Shown here in pieces: positions 7,319-13,694 of a stretch of 14,844 nt of DNA (its first letter is position 1; each line of letters begins with the position of its first letter). Under the pieces are notes generated by a model. That model made no database searches. It was not told the origin of the DNA and saw only the letters and a list, made by a program, of their open reading frames with translations. The position numbers were made by a program, and so were the translations under genes. The DNA comes from an uncultured Eggerthella sp. (lineage in GTDB: Bacteria; Actinomycetota; Coriobacteriia; Coriobacteriales; Eggerthellaceae), in assembly GCA_900548955.1 (NCBI GenBank), contig URMQ01000030.1:1-14844 (forward strand), in the 5' to 3' direction.

Positions 7319-7395
7319 TGGTAGCCTCGACCGGATTCGAACCGGCGATCTCCGCCTTGAGAGGGCGGCGTCCTAAACCGCTAGACGACGAGGCC
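7319..7395 (-). tRNA. tRNA-Glu (anticodon CTC)
   Basis: On the minus strand the acceptor ggcctcg (5' end at 7395) pairs with cgaggct, with G-U at the first position. The anticodon stem ccgcc/ggcgg encloses the loop CTCTCAA, giving anticodon CTC for GAG codons. The T loop is TTCGAAT. The 3' end is encoded as A-CCA (7319-7322). The D arm gtctagcggtttaggac is typical of bacterial tRNA-Glu. It is read together with tRNA-Gln from an upstream promoter. Confidence 0.95.
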
Positions 7396-7408
7396 ATAAG
7401 TTGCTTAG

Positions 7409-7482
7409 TGGCTGGGGTGGAAGGAGTCAAACCCTCACATACGGTACCAGAAACCGCTGTCCTACCATTAGACGACACCCCA
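7409..7482 (-). tRNA. tRNA-Gln (anticodon CTG)
   Basis: On the minus strand the acceptor tggggtg (5' end at 7482) pairs perfectly with caccccA. The anticodon stem gcggt/accgt encloses the loop TTCTGGT, giving anticodon CTG for CAG codons. The discriminator G and CCA are encoded (7409-7412). The first gene of a two-tRNA unit, it lies 13 bases ahead of tRNA-Glu. Confidence 0.94.
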
Positions 7483-7529
7483 ATAACTATGCAATTGAGA
7501 AAGCGCTATTAGATCAAGCGCGAGTAGAT

Positions 7530-7558
7530 ATATTAGTTGCCTTACGCTGTTTCGTCAA
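7530..7558 (-). promoter_or_regulatory. Sigma70-type promoter of the tRNA unit
   Basis: Minus-strand TTGACG (7553-7558) and TAATAT (7530-7535) are separated by exactly 17 bases. This near-consensus promoter predicts a start about 40 bases ahead of tRNA-Gln. Confidence 0.8.
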
Positions 7559-7714
7559 GATTAATTTGAGAAAAAGTTGTTCATTTTGTGTCAAACTTCA
7601 GTGGGTTTGCTCCATAGAGATGGACTTTTTATGAAAATACTGCGTTTGCCTTTAGCTTCTCGTAGGATAGGGTGCGCTATTTGTTCGTTTTGTAGATAAC
7701 TATGCAAATCTATA

Positions 7715-7737
7715 GTCCACCCTGCGTGGGCTTTTTT
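7715..7737 (+). terminator. Terminator-like hairpin in the uppP leader (possible attenuator)
   Basis: The stem gtccac (7715-7720) pairs with gtgggc (7726-7731) around loop cctgc and is followed by TTTTTT (7732-7737). The uppP Shine-Dalgarno (GGAGG, 7740-7744) begins three bases later. No intact plus-strand gene lies upstream that would need it. A small hairpin tagat-N10-atcta precedes it (7692-7711), and agggtg (7669-7674) is complementary to caccct (7718-7723), which could form a competing antiterminator. Confidence 0.6.
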
Positions 7738-7751
7738 GTGGAGGATACGAA

Positions 7752-8723
7752 ATGTCGCCAGATGTGCTAATTGAGGCGCTTAAAGCTTTATTGCTGGGTA
7801 TTGTTGAGGGTATTACCGAATGGTTGCCTATTTCTTCAACAGGTCACATGATTTTGGTTGATGAATTTGTGCAGCTCCCATTATTATCAGAAGAATATTC
7901 AACCATTTCCTCATTTATTGAGTTGTTTTTGGTGGTAATCCAAATTGGCTCTATCATGGCGGTTATTATTTCGTTTCGTCATAAACTAAATCCTCTTTCT
8001 CGCACAAAAGATGAAGTCGAACGCCATAAAACCTGGCGTATGTGGGGCATGGTAGTAATTGGAAGCATTCCTGCTGCAGTGCTTGGCTTGTTGTTAGATG
8101 ATTGGGCACATGACAATTTTTATAGCGCCTACACCGTTGCAGCAATGCTGATTCTTTACGGCATTATCTTTATTGTTATTGAACGTTTTAATCGTCGTCG
8201 TAGACTTCGCATTCTTGGTCAAACAGAAGAACCCATTGGTAAACATGGTCGCGTGGAAGCGATTGATCCAAATGATACTGAAGCTATAGATAAGGCGCTT
8301 TTTAAGATCACCGATCCCTATGAAATGGATTGGAAAACTGCCATCAAAATTGGATTTTTCGAAGTGCTTGCAATTATTCCTGGTACGAGTCGTTCTGGTG
8401 CAACCATTATTGGTGGTATGTTATGCGGCTGTTCACGTACGGCAGCAGCAGAGTTTACCTTCTTCTTGGCAATTCCTGTCATGTTCGGTTGGGGCTTGGT
8501 AAAAGCAATAAAATTTTTCTTGGACGGAATTGCCATGACTCAAATCGAAATTGTGGTTTTGGTAGTAGGCATTCTTTCCGCCTTTATTATGGGTGTTATC
8601 GCTATCCGTTTCTTGATGGGTTACATCAAACAAAATGACTTTACTGTCTTTGGTGTGTACCGCATTATTATCGGTCTTATTGTGCTGGGTTACTTTGGTT
8701 CAAAAGCGTTGGGCTATATCTGA
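7752..8723 (+). CDS. uppP: Undecaprenyl-diphosphatase UppP (BacA)
   Basis: This integral membrane enzyme dephosphorylates undecaprenyl pyrophosphate to the monophosphate carrier used for peptidoglycan and other envelope polymers; extra copies give bacitracin resistance. Both family signatures are present: EGITEWLPISSTGHMIL (19-35), with E19, E23, S29 and H32 matching the catalytic positions of E. coli UppP, and PGTSRSGATI (210-219), with the conserved Arg214. It has about eight hydrophobic segments. At 323 residues it is some 50 longer than the usual ~270; much of the excess lies in a charged cytoplasmic loop (about 147-194). The ATG has a strong Shine-Dalgarno (GGAGG) seven bases upstream. 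The leader carries a terminator-like hairpin that may control expression. It forms a single-gene unit. Confidence 0.95.
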   Translation: MSPDVLIEALKALLLGIVEGITEWLPISSTGHMILVDEFVQLPLLSEEYSTISSFIELFLVVIQIGSIMAVIISFRHKLNPLSRTKDEVERHKTWRMWGMVVIGSIPAAVLGLLLDDWAHDNFYSAYTVAAMLILYGIIFIVIERFNRRRRLRILGQTEEPIGKHGRVEAIDPNDTEAIDKALFKITDPYEMDWKTAIKIGFFEVLAIIPGTSRSGATIIGGMLCGCSRTAAAEFTFFLAIPVMFGWGLVKAIKFFLDGIAMTQIEIVVLVVGILSAFIMGVIAIRFLMGYIKQNDFTVFGVYRIIIGLIVLGYFGSKALGYI

Positions 8724-8750
8724 TGTTAGACGTTCGTGTAAACATTTTTT
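8724..8750 (+). terminator. Possible terminator directly after uppP
   Basis: An imperfect stem (tgtt...aaca with an inner TTCG loop) begins one base after the uppP stop codon and is followed by six T (8745-8750). The stem is weak but the T run is clear. Confidence 0.45.
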
Positions 8751-8780
8751 CTAGTTCTGCTGAATAAGATAAAGCGATGG

Positions 8781-8792
8781 TATTCTATCTCT
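8781..8792 (+). promoter_or_regulatory. Extended -10 promoter for a leaderless transcript
   Basis: TATTCT (8781-8786) is preceded by TGG, an extended -10 (TGn). The A of the ATG at 8793 is seven bases after it, the usual start-site distance. No Shine-Dalgarno is present before the ATG. Confidence 0.5.
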
Positions 8793-9137
8793 ATGACTAC
8801 CAAACGCGAAAAGAACAAACCTTCTGAAATTCCTGAAGAGGAAAAAAGAAGGCTGCGCAAAAAGACAAATTCTTTTATTTCCCGTTACTGTGGTTTTGCC
8901 GCTCTGATTATTATTCTCATTACGTTTGCTGCGTTTATTTTGGGCGAAGCCGATGGTTTCTATTCGCAATGCGGCATTATGATATCTATAGCATTGCTTG
9001 CTATTTCGGTAATCAATGATCCCGATCGGAGTGACCCTGATAAGGCAGATTCCGATGATTGCGATAAGGTGAATTCTGATGATCGCGGGAACTCTAATGG
9101 TTCTGATAGTTCCAATTTTGGCGCAAAGAACGATTAA
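8793..9137 (+). CDS. Small two-TM membrane protein, unknown function
   Basis: This is a 114-residue protein. Residues 1-30 are highly charged and basic (KREKNKPSEIPEEEKRRLRKK). Two hydrophobic segments follow (about 33-51 and 58-74), then an acidic Asp/Ser/Asn-rich tail (75-114) with repeated D-x-D and S-D-D elements. The basic N terminus suggests both ends lie inside the cell. I do not recognise the family. Codon pattern and composition look genuine, and a promoter fits a leaderless mRNA starting at the ATG. It stands between uppP and the aromatic pathway genes with its own promoter, so no functional link is implied. Confidence 0.62.
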   Translation: MTTKREKNKPSEIPEEEKRRLRKKTNSFISRYCGFAALIIILITFAAFILGEADGFYSQCGIMISIALLAISVINDPDRSDPDKADSDDCDKVNSDDRGNSNGSDSSNFGAKND

Positions 9138-9259
9138 ATTTCGTACAAAATAATTTAGACAACCCGAATGTTTTGAATGTGACAAAGCCTTAGGCGCGCT
9201 GAATATTCCATACAAAACAATTAACAACCAGTAATCTGTCTTTTCTTTAGCGGGACGGC

Positions 9260-9279
9260 CACTTTGCTATGATAAAGTG
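9260..9279 (+). promoter_or_regulatory. Extended -10 promoter inside a palindrome, before aroQ
   Basis: TGC-TATGAT (9265-9273) is a near-perfect extended -10. It lies inside an inverted repeat with arms CACTTT (9260-9265) and AAAGTG (9274-9279) eight bases apart. A repressor bound there would block the -10. The predicted start is near 9280, about 45 bases before the ATG. Confidence 0.5.
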
Positions 9280-9325
9280 ACCAAATTGATGGATTCCGTG
9301 AACGATTCTACGAAAGGAATGAAGA

Positions 9326-9613
9326 ATGCCCGAGCAAAATGAAGCATTCAAACAGATTGAACAGTATCGTGCCAAAATTGACGAACTTGATCAGAAACTT
9401 GTTGCTCTTTTGAATGAGCGTGCTGGTTATTCGCTTGATATTCGCGCGTTGAAGCCTGATGCTCATATGGGTTTGTATGATCCAAAGCGCGAAGAGGAAA
9501 TTTTTGAGCGTTTATGCACTTATAACGAGGGTCCTTTGTATAACGAAAACCTCGTAGAAATTTATCGTGGAATTCTTAAAGTTATGAAAGAGGTACCTTC
9601 GCGTGATCAATAA
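9326..9613 (+). CDS. aroQ: Chorismate mutase, AroQ type
   Basis: This 95-residue all-helical protein converts chorismate to prephenate, the branch point to phenylalanine and tyrosine. R15, R32, K43, R55 and E56 keep the spacing of R11, R28, K39, R51 and E52 of E. coli chorismate mutase (all offset by 4). The last helix (IYRGILKVMKEV, 79-90) appears to lack the Ser84 and Gln88 equivalents, with Met87 and Pro91 there in my alignment by eye. Activity may therefore be reduced, or the domain may partly serve regulation. There is no signal peptide, so it is cytosolic. A Shine-Dalgarno (AAAGGAA) precedes the ATG. Its end overlaps the DAHP synthase gene by 11 bases, which indicates translational coupling. 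In Bacillus and Listeria these two functions are fused in one protein. Confidence 0.88.
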   Translation: MPEQNEAFKQIEQYRAKIDELDQKLVALLNERAGYSLDIRALKPDAHMGLYDPKREEEIFERLCTYNEGPLYNENLVEIYRGILKVMKEVPSRDQ

Positions 9614-10400
9614 ACTTTCCTCCCTGCCAGACTATGGTGCTAGAACTGATGAGATCACGATTTATGCAGGTCCTTGTTCTGTTGAGTCCGAAGAACAATT
9701 TAATGAAGTTGCTGAATGTATTGCCAGCCTTGGTTTAACGTGGATTCGTGGCGGCGCATTTAAACCACGTACCAATCCACATTCCTTCCAAGGGCTTGGC
9801 GAAGAAGGCCTTAAGATTATGAAGGCTGGCGGTGAAAAGTATGGCCTAAAAACATTGACCGAGGTTATGGATTCGGCTCATTGTGAAATGGTTCATTCGT
9901 ATGTTGATGGCATGCAAATTGGCGCTCGTAACATGCAGAATTTTAGCTTGTTAAAAAATGTAGGTGCGGTTACGGCTGAATCTCATAAGATGGTTTTGCT
10001 TAAGCGTGGTTTAGCGGGAAGTATCTCTGAATGGCTTTCTGCAACCGAATATCTCACTATGAACGGCAACAATAACATTGTGTTGTGTGAGCGCGGTTTG
10101 CGTACCTTTGAAACAGCAACTCGCTTTACCTTAGATATTTCAGCGGTTCCTGTAATACATAAGCAGTCTATTTTCCCAATTTGCGTGGACGTTTCGCATC
10201 CAGCCGGCGTGCGCGACTTGGTGCCCTCGCTTGCATATGCGGCAATTGCGGCTGGTTGCGATAGCTTGATGATCGAGGTGCATCCTGATCCAACCAAGGC
10301 ACTTTCTGACGGCCCTCAGCAGCTAACTCCTGCGCAGTTTACTGAATTAGTAGGGCAGTTGCGTGAAATCGCTGCGGTATTCGGCAAGAAGATTGTTTAA
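9603..10400 (+). CDS. aroF: 3-deoxy-7-phosphoheptulonate (DAHP) synthase, type I-beta
   Basis: This enzyme condenses phosphoenolpyruvate and erythrose 4-phosphate, the first step of the shikimate pathway. Its 265 residues form one TIM barrel of the KDO8P-synthase-like subfamily. Landmarks are GPCSVE (23-28, metal-binding Cys25), GGAFKPRTNPHSFQG (50-64), QIGARNMQNFSLL (105-117), CERGLRTFE (162-170), DVSHPAG (196-202, His199), E225-V-H and LSDGPQQL (234-241, Asp236); Cys, His, Glu and Asp are the metal ligands. It lacks any N-terminal ferredoxin-like or fused chorismate mutase domain, so feedback control, if any, may come from the separately encoded mutase next door. It starts at GTG 9603 inside the end of aroQ; the alternative is a start further in, but the first residues fit the family. 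Confidence 0.93.
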   Translation: MINKLSSLPDYGARTDEITIYAGPCSVESEEQFNEVAECIASLGLTWIRGGAFKPRTNPHSFQGLGEEGLKIMKAGGEKYGLKTLTEVMDSAHCEMVHSYVDGMQIGARNMQNFSLLKNVGAVTAESHKMVLLKRGLAGSISEWLSATEYLTMNGNNNIVLCERGLRTFETATRFTLDISAVPVIHKQSIFPICVDVSHPAGVRDLVPSLAYAAIAAGCDSLMIEVHPDPTKALSDGPQQLTPAQFTELVGQLREIAAVFGKKIV

Positions 10401-10493
10401 ACCTTATAAGTTCGTGTGGGTAAAGCGCTACAATACAGTTTCGTGATTTTTCGTACGCGTATTGTTTGATTCGCAGTAAAGATAATTACTAAA

Positions 10494-10525
10494 GATATTT
10501 TGCAATACAGATATCTTGCAGTGTA
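10494..10525 (+). repeat. Tandem 16-bp repeat ahead of pcrA
   Basis: gatattttgcaataca (10494-10509) is followed directly by gatatcttgcagtgta (10510-10525), 12 of 16 identical. It lies just before the pcrA Shine-Dalgarno and could be a protein-binding site in the promoter or leader. Confidence 0.5.
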
Positions 10526-10543
10526 GGTGGAAGGAATTCCTAT

Positions 10544-12925
10544 ATGCCCATCGATCTAACGAGTTTAAACGGCCCTCAAAAAGAAGCGGTCCTTTGCACG
10601 GAAGGACCGCTTCTTGTGTTGGCGGGCGCTGGTAGTGGTAAAACGCGTGTGTTGACGCATCGTATTGCTCATTTGGTGGAAGATCTGGGTGTGGCTCCTT
10701 GGCAAATTATGGCTATCACCTTTACCAATAAGGCTGCCGCCGAAATGCGTGAACGATTAGGAGGACTTATTGGCCCTTATTCACGCGGTATGTGGGTATC
10801 AACGTTTCATAGTATGTGTGTTCGCATCTTGCGCGCAGATTGTGAGCGTCTGGGTTTTGCGCAGGGCTTTACTATTTATGACGATGATGATTCGAAGCGC
10901 TTGGTAAAGCATATCTACGCCGAACTTAACCTGGATGAAAAACGTTATCCGGTAGCAGCAATTCGCAATCGAATTTCGAAGGCAAAAAATGATTTACAGG
11001 TGGCAGAGGTATATGCCGAAGAAGCTGACAAGGGAAGTGACCCTGTGGCTAAAGTTGCTGCTCGCGTTTATGCCCGCCTTCAGGAACGCTTGCGTCAGCT
11101 TAACGCCTTCGACTTTGATGACTTGTTGCTTTATACCTGGCTTCTTTTGAAAAACCATTCTGATGTATTGAAAGCCTATCAGCAACGTTTTCTGTATATC
11201 CTGGTAGACGAATACCAAGATACTAATCACGCTCAGTACGCTTTGACGCAGCTTTTGGCAGCGGCAAATCAAAACATTATGGTTGTGGGCGACGATGACC
11301 AGTCAATTTATTCCTGGCGTGGTGCGGATTTGCGCAATATTTTGGATTTTGAAAAGGATTACCCTAACGCTCATGTGGTGAAGTTGGAAGAAAACTATCG
11401 TTCTATGGGTAATATTCTGGATGCTGCTAATGCGGTTATTGCTAACAATATAACCCGTAAACCAAAAAAACTTTTCACTTCGCAACCAGCGGGAGAAAAA
11501 ATTTCGGTATACATGGCAACGGATGAGCGCGATGAAGGTCGCTGGATTGCTTCTGAAATTGAAAAGCAGCACGGATCAGGCACTCCCTATAACCAGATCG
11601 CGGTCTTTTATCGTACTAACGCCCAAAGTCGTATGCTCGAAGATATGTTGCTTCGAGCAGGAGTGCCATATCGCTTGGTGGGAGGCACGCGCTTTTTTGA
11701 TCGCGCGGAGATTCGCGATGTTATGGCGTATTTAAGTTTGGTAGTAAATCCTGCAAATGACATGGCGGCTCGTCGTGTCATTAATACCCCCAAGCGTGGT
11801 ATTGGATCTACTACCATTGAGCACATTGACTATGTAGCCCGTGAAACAGAATGCACGTTTTTGCAGGCTGCTGAACTGTGTGTAGCCGATGAAGCTATTC
11901 GACCTAATACGCGTCGTGCTATTGGTGAATTCGTGGCTCTTATTCACGAGGCGCAAACCTATGAAGGTGATTTGCGCAAGGTGGTGGAAATGATCGTCGA
12001 TAAGGCGGGTCTTATTGAGGCGTATCGTGCGGTAGGATCTGACGAAGCGGAAGGGCGCATAGAAAACATCCAAGAATTGTTTGGCGTAGTTGATGAATAT
12101 GCGCAAACCCACGATGATGCTGATGCGCTTTTTGAACCCCCTTCGGTTGATGATTTGATTGCCGAAGATGAGGAGTCGGGTAGTGCAGATCAAACATCGC
12201 AGACAGAACCACCTGTACGGACGTTTCAGGCAAATTCGCTGGCGGATTTCACGGAGTGGGTAACGTTGCGTACTGATATGGATACCATGAGCGACGATGG
12301 TGCCGCTATTACGCTTATGACTATCCATTCTGCGAAAGGTTTGGAATTTGATTGCGTGTTTGTGGCAGGTATGGAAGAATCACTGTTTCCTCACGGTAAT
12401 TCGTCTCAAGATGCGCAGGGCTTAGAAGAGGAACGTCGTCTTTGTTACGTTGCAATTACGCGCGCACGTAAGCGCCTTTACTTGACAAATGCTTTTACGC
12501 GTCAGATTTTTGGTCAATCAAGTGCCAACCCTCCTTCGCGCTTTATTTCAGAAATTCCTGCCGAATTACGTCATAACATTGGCATGGGATCGGCTGGCTT
12601 TTCTGGTTCTGGTTGGGAGAAACGTGGTAGCCGTCGTGGAATTGCTGGTTCTGGCGTGGAAGCAGGGGGCGGACGCGTATTCGGCCAGTCGAGCGCGTCG
12701 GGTTCTCGTCAACGCCAACGTCCAAGTGCAGGTGTGAATCCTCGGGCAGGCAAGAAGGCTGCAGCAAGTATGTCTTTTGCAAAGGGTGATACCGTAGATC
12801 ACAAAGTGTTTGGCCGTGGCACGATTATGAAAGTTGATGGCGATACCTTGCATGTACGTTTCGCACGCACGGGTCAAACTAAAAAACTCCTGAAGGATTA
12901 TGCGCCTATTGTGAAAATCGGCTAG
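10544..12925 (+). CDS. pcrA: ATP-dependent DNA helicase PcrA/UvrD
   Basis: This is a superfamily 1A 3'-5' helicase of 793 residues that unwinds DNA in excision repair and replication restart and removes stalled RNA polymerase. The motifs are in order: Q motif (LNGPQ, 8-12), Walker A GAGSGKT (28-34), Ia TFTNKAAAEM (59-68), II DEYQDTN (222-228), III GDDDQSIYSWRG (249-260), IV NYRS (284-287), V TIHSAKGLEFD (593-603) and VI EERRLCYVAITRA (629-641). An acidic linker (about 520-560) interrupts domain 2B. After a disordered Gly/Ser/Arg stretch (680-745), residues 746-793 (KGDTVDHKVFGRGTI...) form the Tudor-like domain that binds RNA polymerase in PcrA. The ATG has GGAAGGA eight bases upstream. A perfect 14-bp inverted repeat lies at codons 13-24. 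The gene is a single unit with its own terminator. Confidence 0.96.
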   Translation: MPIDLTSLNGPQKEAVLCTEGPLLVLAGAGSGKTRVLTHRIAHLVEDLGVAPWQIMAITFTNKAAAEMRERLGGLIGPYSRGMWVSTFHSMCVRILRADCERLGFAQGFTIYDDDDSKRLVKHIYAELNLDEKRYPVAAIRNRISKAKNDLQVAEVYAEEADKGSDPVAKVAARVYARLQERLRQLNAFDFDDLLLYTWLLLKNHSDVLKAYQQRFLYILVDEYQDTNHAQYALTQLLAAANQNIMVVGDDDQSIYSWRGADLRNILDFEKDYPNAHVVKLEENYRSMGNILDAANAVIANNITRKPKKLFTSQPAGEKISVYMATDERDEGRWIASEIEKQHGSGTPYNQIAVFYRTNAQSRMLEDMLLRAGVPYRLVGGTRFFDRAEIRDVMAYLSLVVNPANDMAARRVINTPKRGIGSTTIEHIDYVARETECTFLQAAELCVADEAIRPNTRRAIGEFVALIHEAQTYEGDLRKVVEMIVDKAGLIEAYRAVGSDEAEGRIENIQELFGVVDEYAQTHDDADALFEPPSVDDLIAEDEESGSADQTSQTEPPVRTFQANSLADFTEWVTLRTDMDTMSDDGAAITLMTIHSAKGLEFDCVFVAGMEESLFPHGNSSQDAQGLEEERRLCYVAITRARKRLYLTNAFTRQIFGQSSANPPSRFISEIPAELRHNIGMGSAGFSGSGWEKRGSRRGIAGSGVEAGGGRVFGQSSASGSRQRQRPSAGVNPRAGKKAAASMSFAKGDTVDHKVFGRGTIMKVDGDTLHVRFARTGQTKKLLKDYAPIVKIG
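10581..10615. repeat. Perfect 14-bp inverted repeat in the first codons of pcrA
   Basis: aagaagcggtcctt (10581-10594) pairs perfectly with aaggaccgcttctt (10602-10615) across a seven-base loop, within codons 13-24 between the Q motif and Walker A. The plus strand has no T tract after it. On the minus strand the outer arm runs into TTT. Confidence 0.85.
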
Positions 12926-12973
12926 TGAAACACAATTGTAAACTTCGCTGTAGTATTACAGACAAGGCTTTTT

Positions 12974-12999
12974 AAAGAGCACCTTCGGGTGCTCTTTTT
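12974..12999 (+). terminator. Rho-independent terminator of pcrA
   Basis: A perfect 10-bp stem aaagagcacc/ggtgctcttt closed by a TTCG tetraloop is followed by TT after the stem's own TTT. It lies about 50 bases after the pcrA stop codon. Confidence 0.9.
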
Positions 13000-13050
13000 G
13001 CGCCTAAGAAATATACATACGTGAGGGTTTGCGTGTGCGCTCGCATGAGG

Positions 13051-13140
13051 TATGCATGAAGATACAAGACTTGTGCGGCGCATACATGGAAATAAATAAC
13101 TTTCGTGGCGTATGTCTGAATACATAAGAGCTTTGGGTTA
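13051..13140. repeat. Three degenerate 30-bp tandem units ahead of the PQ-loop gene
   Basis: Units 13051-13080, 13081-13110 and 13111-13140 align without gaps. The first two share about 20 of 30 bases, ending in the same GGCG. The first and third share about 18, and the third is the most diverged. Each begins with a TATG/CATA-type core. They fill the leader or promoter region of the next gene; no separate promoter is clear. Confidence 0.5.
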
Positions 13141-13162
13141 GTAAAAGATAGTAGGGGTACTT

Positions 13163-13447
13163 ATGGCAGAACTATTAGAAGCGGTAATGCTGATTTGTTT
13201 TGGCTTGTCTTGGCCAATGAATGCCTGGAAATCTTTTAAGGCGAGAACAGCTGCTGGTACCAGTTGGCAATTTTTAGGGCTTATTACGCTTGGTTATGTT
13301 GCGGGTATTGCTGCTAAATTTGTGAGTGGTAATTTGAACTGGGTTCTTATCGTGTACTTCTTGAACTTAGCTGCACTGATGGCAAATTGGGCAATATATG
13401 CGCGCAATCTTCGCATAGATGCTGCTTACGAAAAGGCACGTGCATAG
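13163..13447 (+). CDS. Small PQ-loop/SemiSWEET-like membrane protein
   Basis: This is a 94-residue protein with three hydrophobic segments (about 5-22, 34-55 and 58-80), the size and topology of bacterial SemiSWEET half-transporters. The first helix ends in GLSWPMNAWKSFKART (14-29), where WP takes the place of the PQ motif, followed by the basic K-x-RT-x-x-GTS stretch typical of the loop after helix 1 in this fold. SemiSWEETs work as dimers that move sugars; whether this relative transports anything is unknown. The ATG has TAGGGGT five bases upstream. It is a single-gene unit flanked on both sides by degenerate repeats. The assignment rests on pattern recognition and is moderate. Confidence 0.6.
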   Translation: MAELLEAVMLICFGLSWPMNAWKSFKARTAAGTSWQFLGLITLGYVAGIAAKFVSGNLNWVLIVYFLNLAALMANWAIYARNLRIDAAYEKARA

Positions 13448-13479
13448 CATACGCTTCGTTTATGTATCGCTTTGTTTGG

Positions 13480-13583
13480 TATTTGTGTAGCGTCGAGAGT
13501 GACGTCTGTATGTCACGTTGCTTGATATTTGTGTAGCGCCCCGAACATTGCCTGTGCAGTACGTGAGCACTATTTGTGTATCG
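13480..13583. repeat. Direct repeats TATTTGTGTA(G/T)CG at 45-46 base spacing
   Basis: Copies lie at 13480-13492, 13526-13538 and 13571-13583. Related weaker copies are at about 13459-13469 (TTATGTATCG, 23 bases before the first) and 13606-13616 (CTTGTGTATAA). The spacers hold small hairpins: gtgac-N8-gtcac (13499-13516) and gcggac-act-gtccgc (about 13585-13599). They occupy the 290-base gap between the PQ-loop gene and the pyrophosphatase gene, which holds no convincing gene. Confidence 0.6.
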
Positions 13584-13665
13584 TGCGGACACTGTCCGCG
13601 TATCACTTGTGTATAAGAATGCACATTTTTCTGAAGTCTTTGGCAAGCTTTTAGCCAGAAGCGCT

Positions 13666-13694
13666 TACAATGAAAGACGATTTACCTATAGGTA
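13666..13694 (+). promoter_or_regulatory. Possible -10 and perfect palindrome ahead of the pyrophosphatase gene
   Basis: TACAAT (13666-13671) is a good -10. A TTGGCA upstream is 20 bases away, too far for an ideal -35. The perfect 12-base palindrome TACCTATAGGTA (13683-13694) would sit at the start of the transcript and is a candidate operator. A GC-only hairpin gcgcg-cttga-cgcgc (13709-13723) lies just before the Shine-Dalgarno. Confidence 0.4.

Noticed and set aside
7224..7634. Short open frames over and next to the tRNA genes
   Set aside because: They are translations of tRNA-Glu and tRNA-Gln sequence or its complement.
7640..7751. T-box or known riboswitch in the uppP leader
   Set aside because: No T-box sequence or recognisable aptamer core is visible; only the hairpin and T run are supported.
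8751..9227. 158-residue minus-strand open frame
   Set aside because: It is antisense to the two-TM gene, rich in rare residue runs, with no start signal.
11732..12328. 198-residue minus-strand open frame inside pcrA
   Set aside because: It is the shadow of a strongly conserved helicase reading frame.
13021..13600. CRISPR array
   Set aside because: The repeats are short, degenerate and of unequal type on the two sides of the gene, the spacers contain hairpins, and no cas genes are present.
13347..13646. 99-residue minus-strand open frame across the repeat region
   Set aside because: Its repetitive translation (RYTN-like blocks) comes from the DNA repeats, it overlaps the PQ-loop gene, and it has no ribosome binding site.
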